Assembly: GCF_000227135.1 (NCBI RefSeq)
Contig: NC_018236.1
Span: forward strand, 348,010-370,509
DNA length: 22,500 bases
Reading direction: 5' to 3'
Source of the DNA: Leishmania donovani
Taxonomy: Eukaryota; Euglenozoa; Kinetoplastea; Trypanosomatida; Trypanosomatidae
Numbering within the stretch: position 1 is the first letter of the stretch; each line of letters opens with the position of its first letter. The notes below the pieces were generated by a model that worked only from the letters and a program-made list of their open reading frames with translations, was not told where the DNA came from and searched no databases. Shown one piece after another: positions 7,405 to 16,400 of this stretch. The translations under genes and the position numbers were made by a program.

Positions 7405-8877
7405 TCATCTTCGCGTCGGGCGCTTCTCATACGTCGGTCTCTTCTTGGCGGCCGTTTTGCGGGCCGACGGCGTTGCCTTCGCGGGGGGCCGTGCTCGCAC
7501 TGACTTCGCTTTCGTGGTTGTTCGCGGCTTGGTCGGCTTCTTGGTCAGCTTCCGGGACGGCTTCGTGGCGGCGGCTTTGACCTTCGCCTTTTGTCTTCGA
7601 GCGGCAGCCTTGGCTGTTGCCGCCGCGAACGCTGGTGTCGTCGCCTTCATGCGCAACGGTGCCTTTGGCTTGGCTTTGACTGCGTCCTTGCACACTGCGG
7701 CGGGCTGCTTCCCAGCACGCGCCTTCAGGGCCGTTTGTTTCGCTAGCGACGGCCTCTTGCTCTTGGAGGCTGCTGGCGCAGCGGGTCGCCGTGAGAGTGA
7801 CTTTGGTGAGGCGTTAGCCTTGTGCCCGCCCGCCGCAGTGGCGCCGTAGCGCAGCCGTTTTTTCGCGGAAATCACCGTGGCAGCGGCATGCGAGGCTCTG
7901 CCGCTCTTCTGCACCGCCTTACCTGCCGCAGCTGCCTTCTTCGCCGCAGCTGCGGCCGCCTCCGCATCGGCGGTGGCGGGCATCCCCAGCAGGTCGGCTT
8001 CCACCACCGTCTGCAGCGTGTCTCCTCCGGCGCTGCCTCCGCTCTCCTGGGAGTAGCTGACGACAGGATCCTGAGAGCGTGTGCCAGCGGTCATGGCAGC
8101 ACGCACCACCTGCTGCTCGCGTTGCTGCACACCACGGCGGTAGTTGTCGAGTTCCTCACCACACGTGTGCCGCACTGTTGCCAAGTCGCGCTCTGCCTTG
8201 AGCCGTTGCAGCGACGCGTTCAGGAGCGCTTCTTCGGCCTGCAGCTGCTGCACGCGCTGGCTGAGCAGGAGAGCCGTGGCAGGACTGCCCACGGACTGAA
8301 GCACCTCGGCCGCTTGCGAAGCGGCCGATGCAAGACGGATTCGACGGGCCTTCGTGATCACCGGCCGCCTTGCCACAGCGCCATCGTCGCCTCCGGCGCG
8401 CCGTGTGGGCAAAGCGGCGGCGGCTGCCGTCGCCGTCTCCGAGGAGGAGGACGCCTCCACCGCTGCTGCAGCCGCATCTGCCTTGTTCGCGTGGTTACGT
8501 GACCCGTGAGCCCTCGCGCCTGCACTCTCCGGCACCACTGTCACCTCTGCCAGATGCCGAGGGCCGAAGCCGCCCATGAAGTAGTCCACGTAGCCGTTGC
8601 TGCCACTGGTGTTGTCCTCTTCAAGTACGACCAATGCGTTTCCATGATCCTGCGCTGTTGCTGCTCCTGTCACATCTGTCTGCTGTGTGTGCATGGTCGC
8701 AGCGGCACCGTCGTGCGACTGGGAATTCTGCATCCATAGCGACGCAGCCGCTGAGGAGATGGCGTTGCTGGCCATGGACGCCCCACTCGCTGCTTCATTG
8801 TGAACGGCTGCGGAGGAGAACGAGGAGAGGAACGCGGCGTGCAGCACGCAGGACGGACGCAAGGCGGCACGGAGCAT
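7405..8877 (-). CDS. mitochondrial presequence plus histone H1-like tail; candidate kinetoplast-associated protein
   Basis: The ATG at 8875-8877 gives 490 residues. The N-terminus (MLRAALRPSCVLHAAFLSSFSSAA, in two parts here) has Arg, hydroxyl and hydrophobic residues and no acids, a typical mitochondrial targeting helix. A low-complexity Ala/Ser region follows, then a short ordered-looking patch (about 80-118, with YVDYFMGGFGPRHLAEV), a coiled coil (about 200-258) and a very basic Lys/Ala/Pro/Thr tail (about 310-490) with repeats such as AKPKAP, KPTKPRTTTK and ARKTAAKKRP. The tail resembles the C-terminal domain of histone H1. Kinetoplast-associated proteins (KAPs) of Crithidia, which compact kinetoplast DNA, also combine a short MLR-type presequence with an H1-like body, but they are much shorter. 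Function as a kDNA-binding protein is inferred; a mitochondrial RNA-binding role is the main alternative. An in-frame upstream extension would need a non-ATG start. Confidence 0.82.
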   Translation of the reverse strand: MLRAALRPSCVLHAAFLSSFSSAAVHNEAASGASMASNAISSAAASLWMQNSQSHDGAAATMHTQQTDVTGAATAQDHGNALVVLEEDNTSGSNGYVDYFMGGFGPRHLAEVTVVPESAGARAHGSRNHANKADAAAAAVEASSSSETATAAAAALPTRRAGGDDGAVARRPVITKARRIRLASAASQAAEVLQSVGSPATALLLSQRVQQLQAEEALLNASLQRLKAERDLATVRHTCGEELDNYRRGVQQREQQVVRAAMTAGTRSQDPVVSYSQESGGSAGGDTLQTVVEADLLGMPATADAEAAAAAAKKAAAAGKAVQKSGRASHAAATVISAKKRLRYGATAAGGHKANASPKSLSRRPAAPAASKSKRPSLAKQTALKARAGKQPAAVCKDAVKAKPKAPLRMKATTPAFAAATAKAAARRQKAKVKAAATKPSRKLTKKPTKPRTTTKAKSVRARPPAKATPSARKTAAKKRPTYEKRPTRR

Positions 8878-8936
8878 GACAGCGGCGAAAACGCGAGAGA
8901 GGAAGAGAGTGAAGCAAAGAAAAAGCAAAAAAAAAA
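8808..8936 (-). promoter_or_regulatory. possible alternative splice acceptor inside the H1-like CDS, below the strongest pyrimidine tract
   Basis: The strongest pyrimidine tract of this leader is about 8887-8936, with ten T, GCTTTTTCTTTGC and CTCTCTTCCTCTCTCGCG. The first AG after it is at 8808-8809, in CCTCCGCAG, spanning codons 23-24 of the ORF. Splicing here would remove the start and the presequence. The next in-frame Met is residue 35; an out-of-frame ATG at 8796-8798 comes first. Use of this site is inferred. Confidence 0.35.
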
Positions 8937-9123
8937 CACGTTGACGTGGAATACCCGCGCACACGCACACACAGGAGGAGGGGGAGGGGGGACGCCACGG
9001 CCGACGCAGATGCCGTCGGGTGGGTGGCAATGACAGGGTGGCGGGGGAGACAAGAGATAGAGAGGGAGATAGGGCAGCGCGTCTGTCTGGTGTGCGAAGT
9101 TGAAGAACTCCCGTACACGTGCA

Positions 9124-9148
9124 CTAAGGAGAGGCAAACGAGAAGTAC
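9124..9148 (-). promoter_or_regulatory. candidate main spliced-leader acceptor for the H1-like gene
   Basis: The coding strand reads CTTCTCGTTTGCCTCTCCTTAG; the AG lies at 9124-9125. It would give a 246-nt leader with no ATG. Other AGs at 9087-9088 and 9083-9084 could serve nearby. This site lets the full ORF with its presequence be translated. Confidence 0.5.
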
Positions 9149-9176
9149 TCACGGGGACGTGCACACACACACAACC

Positions 9177-9203
9177 AGAAATACAGACGGACAGACACAC
9201 GCG
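9177..9203. repeat. direct repeat copy A (27 nt, near-identical to 9550-9576)
   Basis: The string agaaatacagacggacagac, followed by acacgcg, recurs 373 bases to the right with a single T/C difference. Both copies are preceded by a CA tract. Confidence 0.85.
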
Positions 9204-9549
9204 GTGAAACGAGAGAAGGGGAGGGTACAAGAAAGAAGAGGTAAGATAGTGAAGGGTGTTGCGGTCTAGATGCGCCTCTCTGTCTGTTCGATCGGACCTT
9301 GAGGGCGCAGCGTGTGCCCGGGATCTAAAGGCAATCTGCACTGCTGGCGGCGTGGATGTCACGGTGATACTTTTACAGAGAAAGCAAGAGGGGGTGGGGG
9401 GTGGTGGAGCGGGCGGGAGGGGTACACAAACAAACAAGTATATATCTACAGGAACCTGAAGAAGCGGAGTGGTGCTGTGTGAAGTGGGTGTTATGAGGCG
9501 GGGAGGTGATGGAGCAACAGCCAAGACGCACACACACACACACATAACT

Positions 9550-9576
9550 AGAAACACAGACGGACAGACACACGCG
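9550..9576. repeat. direct repeat copy B (27 nt, near-identical to 9177-9203)
   Basis: It reads agaaacacagacggacagac followed by acacgcg, 26 of 27 bases identical to copy A. A CA tract (9530-9543) precedes it as in copy A, so the shared unit is about 40 bases. Confidence 0.85.
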
Positions 9577-10405
9577 CGGCCACGAGACACAACCACTCCT
9601 CCTCTCTTCCGTCCTCTCCTCCCAATGAGAGAGAGATAAGCGTGCGCGCGTGAGAGAGAGGGACGGCGTCGAAGGGACGCAAGGAAAACACAATAAAACG
9701 AAGAGGCGCGCGGACTTGCAACGCAAGCACAGCGAGAACGAGAGAGAGAGGTCAGGACAGGGGCGTCGCGCGTCCGAGTGTGAAGAAGGAGCAAGGATCA
9801 GTCGATGACGCGCGCCTGTACGTGCGCGTTGTGCGTGTCCGTCGCTGCACCGCACCCGGTCATGGCCCGTATGATGGGCGGCCCAACATGAAAGGAACAG
9901 AAGGTAGAGAGCACAGAACAGCAGGGGGAGGGTGAGGGAGGGATAGGTACGCATATATAGGCGTGAGAGGAGCCGTCGCCGAAGAGGGCAGACCTGAGTG
10001 CACAACGCTGCTCAGCGACGGTGCTGCTTGTGGTGACCGTACCGTCTCTCGCCGAATTTCTCGACGCACACATGAACACACGCTTCCTCAGACGCCCATC
10101 CGCGGACCTTACTGGGGAGGCGACGCAGGCCAATAAGCCGCGCGCTGTGTGTTGTTGCTGTCGAGGAAGAGGAGGGGGGGGCCGTCACAGACGTTGCATT
10201 TTCCTTTGTTTCTTTGCTCGGCGAGCCGTTCACGTGCACGTGGAGCGTGATGCGAAGCAGCGGATAGAAAGAGAGAGGGGTGGGCCGAGGGCGGAGGGCC
10301 GTTGCACACGACGAGAGAGAGAGAGATGAGCACGCAGGTTTGCACACTCTCCCTTTCGTACCCTTCCTCGACCTTGCTCCTTTCCCAGTACCGCGAATAT
10401 CCATC

Positions 10406-13400
10406 TCACCGCGCTGCAGCTGCTGCCGTTGTCGTCATTTGGGTCTTACCTTTGGCGCCGCTGTTCTTCGCTGCAGACTCCTTCCGCTTCTGCTGCAACT
10501 TGGTCAGCTCCTCGCACCGGGCAAGCAGCCGAGTGTACTCGGCCTTCAGTTCCTCCTTGGTGTGCTGGTGCGGGATGCGGTGGTGCGATCTTCGGGCAGC
10601 GCGCATGGCGAAACCGGCATTGTGCCACGGCGCGAAGAGTTGTATGTACATGTTCGACGCCATGGTGAAGACGACGAGCACCCCGCAGGCAAAGAACAGC
10701 ATCAGCCAGAACTTGCCAGACGTGCCGTACAGCTCGTTCGCCACGTGCACAAACCAGTTGCTCCCGGCGAGGTCGTGCAGGGCGGCGTAGGCGAGCTCGA
10801 GGGCCGGCACGAGGATGATGGCCAGCCCGATCACGAGCGCAAAGGGCAGCATGTAGTACGTCACCAGGGTGCCGGCACGGAGGTCGGCGACAAGGACGAG
10901 CATCGTGAAGAAGGTGGCGCCGTAGTCCTCGATGGCTGCGGTCATGTGCGTGTACAGGTTGTCCTGCACGCCAACCGTGTACATGAGGAAGAAGAAGAAG
11001 ATGAGACCCTCGATGAGACCGTCGACGAGCCACTTGATGATGTACGTGCAGGAGAAGTACATGGACTCGCGTGACAGGGGCGGGTACAGCCTCGGCAGGG
11101 ACTCGGCCAGCTCGTCCTCGACATCCTTGTCTAGGATGCCAATCATCAGCGGTTGCAGAGAGCAGAGGAAGACGCTGAACATCCCCAGAAGCCACGAGTC
11201 TATCAGTGTCTGACCCGAGTAGCCAACATAGAATTGGTAGCTAACCATGCCCACCGTCACAATCACGTTCTTGTACAGAGAATAGACGACGCAGTGTGCC
11301 TCGCGGAAGACGGAGAAGCGGCCATGGACGAAGAGCAGCCGCTTCAAGAAGCGAAACTTCGGGAGGGCGTAGTCGCTTGCCAGCTCTGCCTGCGACCCTT
11401 CCAAGCCCATGATACCGACGCCGATGCTGCTCTCCTGAATCATGGACACGTCGTTGGCACCGTCACCGATGGCGAGCACCACGGCGTTTGCGTTGCGCTT
11501 AAACATCCGCACAACCTTCGCCTTCTGGAGCGGGGTCATGCGGCAGCACACAGCGCTGCGGCAGCGACTGCCAAGGAGGAAGAAGCGGCGCGCACGGTTG
11601 CAGTCCTGAAAGATGAAGTCCAGCGTCTTGCCGTCCACCACGATGACGACGACGCGGTCGTCAAACACCTCCTGCCCCTCGCTGCACTTGTCCTCGGCCG
11701 CTTTCAGCTGCTCCTCGATGCGGGCGCACTTGCGCATGAGGAATCTCTGCGCCGCGTCGACAGCGATGCTCGTCCCAGCTCCTATGGAATCACCGCCTGT
11801 GATCGTGTTCGCGGTTTCTTGCAGCGGACTTGCAGTGGAGACGACAGTGGCGTGGTCGACGCTGCCCGCCTGCGTCAGTGCCTTGGGCAGCTGCGGCGAA
11901 TGCATGCGAGACGACCCGCTCAGGTGTGCCCGGGTTGTCGTGCTCGCCACTGGTGAATGCAAGGCACTATCGGCGTCCGACGAGCTCGAAGACACGTTCT
12001 CCAGCGATGATACCCCATCGCCAATGCCGTCTTTCGCCTTAAGGCGACACGTCTCTTTGTACCGCTGCTTCTGCTGCAGCAACGCCTCTTCCTCGATAAT
12101 GTCAGAGACGTCGAGATGGCACACGTAGTCGGTGTAGCCAGCCTTGACAAGACCGCTAGTGTGGGCGATAGTGACGGCCGTCTCTCGCTTGTCGCCCGTC
12201 AGCATCCACACCACAATGGACGCCTGTATGCAGAACTCCAGCGTCTGCGGCACCTCTTCTTGCAGCTTGTCCTCCACCGCGGTGGCACCCACAATGTCGA
12301 CGTCTTTCTCCAATAGCGCGTATGCCTTGTGCAGCTTCTCGCTGCGGTCCTGCATCGCACATTGGGCATCGTTGAAGATTGGCAGCCACCCACGCACCTC
12401 CTCCTCGCGCAGGTAGCGCTGGCCGAGGATGAGGGTGCGCAGGCCCAACTGTGACATCGTGTCCAGCTCCTTCAGCATCTTGTCCTTCACCCGGACGTTG
12501 GCACGCTTCTGCATGTTGACGATCTCCATCATGCTGCTGTCCGCCCCTTTAACGAGTAGCAGATACTTTCCTGGTGCCGAGGCCGGCGCACCGGCTGCCG
12601 CAGAAACCCCAAAGCCCGCACTACTCCCGAAACCGTCGTGGTAGGGGGACATGCCGCCGCCAGACGGTTGATGAGCCAGCTGCTGCGCGCTGCTCGGCGG
12701 AGGCGTTGCTGTGAACACACCCGAGCCGCCCAAGTGGGGTACGCGCTGCTGCTTCGTCGGAGGCGGCAAGAGGATGCTGTGTGGCGGAAGCATTTTCGCA
12801 GCGGGTCCGTCGGCGCTCCTGTTGCCGTCTTCCTCTTCCCGCTGCTCTGCCGTACTCTCATGTGCTTCGCTCGTGAGCACGACGGTACGTGGGCGCGACA
12901 GCGGCAGCGGCAACTCAGCCGCCGTGAGGGTGGTGAAGGCCGAGGTTGTCTTAGCTCGGCACAACCGCGCGTCCTCGCCTGGCAGCGAGCTCGCGGCACC
13001 GTCTCCGTTCGCCTTCTTTCCTTGCGCGGGGAAAGCACAGAGACCGTCGTGGCTTTGCGACTGCGGGGGCCGCGATGCCACACCACACTCGGGCAAGACG
13101 CCTGAGGCGGTGGCCGCGAACAAACCGGATGCCTCGCGCGCTGCTGCTGCGGCAGCGGAGCTCTCCGGTGCTCTGCGGTGGTAGTGCGCGCTTACGCCGG
13201 CAGCCACCGATGTTGCCGCCGCCTCGGAGTCTAAATCAGGCCTTCGTTGTAGCAAAATGCTCATCAGCTTGCGCTGCGGCGTGAAATCGAGCTCCGCAAT
13301 GATGTCGTAGCACATGACGCGGCCGAGCGCCTTTATATAGATCTGCTTCGCCGTCCGCTCGAAGAGCGAGAACCCGTTCTCGCGCGCCGCGTTCACCAAG

Positions 13401-16400
13401 GCGATCTCGTCCAGCGACTGGCCCTCGTAGATTTTGCTGCGGTCAATGAACGGCTCGAGATCGGAGGCCGCTATCGGGACTGCTGCTTCTGCTGCAGCGA
13501 CGGCTGCTGACCCGCCCGCCTCCGCGGGGGTAGCTGCTTGTCCTGCAAACTCCCCAGCGCTGCCGACTGGGTACATTGTCGTGGAAGGAGAAGCGGCAGG
13601 GGTGGGGTTGCGCTCGCCGCCATCGTGGCTCACATGCGCACTAAGGTTGCGATTATGCATCGCGCGATTAAAGTAGCGATTTTGATACCAGCTCGTGCTG
13701 CTCGTGCGGCCGTGCAGCAGAGATGTGTTGTTCCTGCTCAGATTGAAGATGTCCTTTGTTAGGGGCCCCAAGTCCACCGTCGTGGCCGCTGGTACTGCGG
13801 AATTCGTGTTTGTCTTGTGATGATGGTATTGATGCTGGCCTCGGCCATCCGCACTCGCCGCCGCCGTCACGAAAGATGCAGTGTTGGCGCGGGTGAGATG
13901 GTCGTGAGCCGACATGCTGACACCTCTGCCGCTGTTGGTGCCACTGGCGGTGTAGGGCTCCAAGTCTTCACATACCGCGGGGCCGGCGGGAACGGCGTAG
14001 GGGATCTCAACGAAGTTACCAACCGAAATATCGTTAAGAGATAATATCTTCGAGAGAGGGACCAGATCGGGTGCGTGGTGGGCAGTCTCGTGGCTCTGCT
14101 GATGACGCGCCCGCGAGTGATCGGGGTCTGCGGTGGAAGCGCTGCCGCGACGTCGCCTCGGCGCACCCTTGCCTGCGCCGTCGTCAGCACGGTTGTGATG
14201 GTGGCTATTCTTCCGCTTCTGTGGCGCACTGCCCTCGCCCGCCGCCGCGGTGGCGTTGTGATCCTTGTCGCGGCGACGGTCTTTGTGCCCTTTCGTTTCC
14301 TGCGGCGCGCCTTTGCCGTTCTCTGCCGCCTGCTGCGAGTCCGCTAATCCATCGACTGCGTCCACTGGAAAGCACACGACGGAGTGGCACAGAGCGATGG
14401 CGCGTAGATAGCAGAATAGCGGCTCGCGCTCCAGCACGGCTTCGTTGATGTTGCGCAGCCCGGCCAAGCTGCCGAGACCCCCAGGCTCATTACCATCCGC
14501 TCCAGGGACCGCGTTGCCCAAGGCCGGGAAAGCGTTCCGGCCGAATGCTCCGCTGCCACACTGGTAGCTGCTGGAGAGCGGCAGATGCGGCGAGGTAGCG
14601 CCGATGTCCACCGTGGCGACCAGCGACGCGGGGGAGGCGGCCGTCACCGTGCGTGGTGACTGTCTGATCGTGTCGTCGTCGCCGTTGGCGTGGGCGTCAA
14701 CGGCTATGTGACTCGCCATCACCGCCGCCAGACGCTGAAAGGGGTGGTTGGAGGAGTGTTGGTCACCACCGCCAGCCGCGCTACAGCTGCTGCTGTTACT
14801 CGCGGCGACATCCGCGGAGACAAGGGCGCTCTCACCCCGCATGCCCGCCAGACTGTCTGCTACGGCAGCGTCGCCGAGAGTGCTTGCCTCTCTGCCGAGG
14901 GACGAGCTGAGGCGACGATGCTTGTGATGGTCACAGCGCAGTGACGATTCACGGGCTGAGCCCATACTGTTCGGACAGACGCTAGTGAGGACACTGCCCG
15001 CGGTGTATGCAGTGCTGCGACGAAGAAGTGCACGGCCGATGCCGCCAGGCTGCTCCGTTTCGCTGTGCGTGTGCCCGTCGACGACGCCGCCAACGTACGT
15101 CATGAGGTTTTCTGTCAAGGTCCCCGTCTTGTCCGTGAAGATGTAGCGCACGTGGCCGAGTTGGCCGTTAAGCTCAGAAGTCTTGGGGCGCGCTTTCTTG
15201 ATGGCCCCGGTGAACTCGTCGAAGACCGCCATGCGCTTGTCCGCGCCGATCAGGAGCATCTGCATGGCCTTGTTGAATTCCAGCGTGACGTAAAGAGACA
15301 AGGGAATGAGGTAGCTCACCAGCACAAAGTTGGTCAGGTAGCGCCACCAAAACAACGAGACGTCCGAGTAGCGTTCGAGGTTCCACTGGATGTACCAGGC
15401 CGAGTGATCGGTCTTCGCCCCAGGCACCTTGCGCAGCAGTTGGCGCTTGCTCCAGATGGCCAGCCCGCAGAGCAGCATTATCAGCACCTGGTTAAATGCA
15501 AAGAACAGCACGTTCATCTGGTTCAGGCGCCGTGTCATGTTCGTTACCTTGTGCGGCTTCGGCCGCAGGTTCAGCAGCATCTTGGTGTGGCGACCCGTGT
15601 ACACGACCGCACCGATAACCCAGTCCGTGTTGCGGATAAGGCAGCCCCGTGGAATGAACTGGTCAATGCCGAGCGGCACCATCTCGCCTGATGGCAAGCG
15701 CAGCTGGCCAAACCACATCGACAGGTCCGGCGTGGGGGGGCAGGAGATGAGAACCACGCCGGAGGCGGGCAGTACGCCCGGGGCCGCTTCAAAGGCCCTA
15801 TCGCTACCGTCGGCGATGTGGTTGCCGTGGAGCGGCTCGTTATGAAATACTCCAGGTTTGTTGGGCGCTGAGAAGCCACGCGACTGGCCACGGGGGCCGG
15901 CACCGGATCCCGGTCCTGTGGCGGCCGTTTCCGCGTCGCCTGCCCCGTCGCGTCGTCGTGGCTCAGGCACTCTCCTCTGTTGTGACTCACGGCTCCTGTG
16001 ATGATGATGGGCGTCGTCGTCGAACAAAGACTCGCTTTCGCCCGCGCGATTGGTGGAGTTGTGTGGGCACCCGTGCAGGGAGGACACGCGCGCACCTGCG
16101 CTGTTCGTGCGACTGTGCACGGTGCGCTCGTAATGCTCCGAGAGCTGCCGAAGCTGGAGTGGCATCGGCAGCTGCCCTTCCTCGGCAAGTCGCTCCTTCA
16201 ACGTCATAAGTCGCTGGTGCAGAATTCGCTCTGGGGACATGTCTGACGTGACATTGCTAGCCACGCTGTGGAAGTTACCTGACACCGCGGCACTCAAGTC
16301 CGTGCTGCTACGTGCGAGGGGGACGCCGGTGGTGCTGGAGCTGGTGAAGTGCTTCTGTTGATCAGAGAAGCTGTGCTCGTGCTGGTGGCAGAGGGGGGCG

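Larger units (their letters stand above)
9149..10405. other. spacer / 3' UTR of the flippase gene
   Basis: About 1.25 kb contains no supported gene. A 374-codon minus-strand open frame (8670-9794) starts at TTG and is Ser/Pro/Leu/Cys low-complexity. The stretch is pyrimidine-rich on the coding strand and holds the paired 27-nt direct repeat with flanking CA tracts and a 17-base string shared with the spacer at 3267-3283. A GA-rich run lies at about 10310-10327. Confidence 0.6.

Noticed and set aside
8670..9794. 374-codon minus-strand open frame
   Set aside because: It starts at TTG, covers the leader and spacer of the H1-like gene, overlaps that gene in another frame and has Ser/Pro/Cys/Val low-complexity sequence.
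10280..11074. 264-codon plus-strand frame rich in Glu, His and Val
   Set aside because: It is antisense to the flippase C-terminal membrane region; this composition is typical of a shadow frame opposite hydrophobic coding sequence.
15065..15691. 208-codon plus-strand frame
   Set aside because: It is a shadow of the flippase M3-M4 and DKTGT region, which is strongly supported on the other strand.
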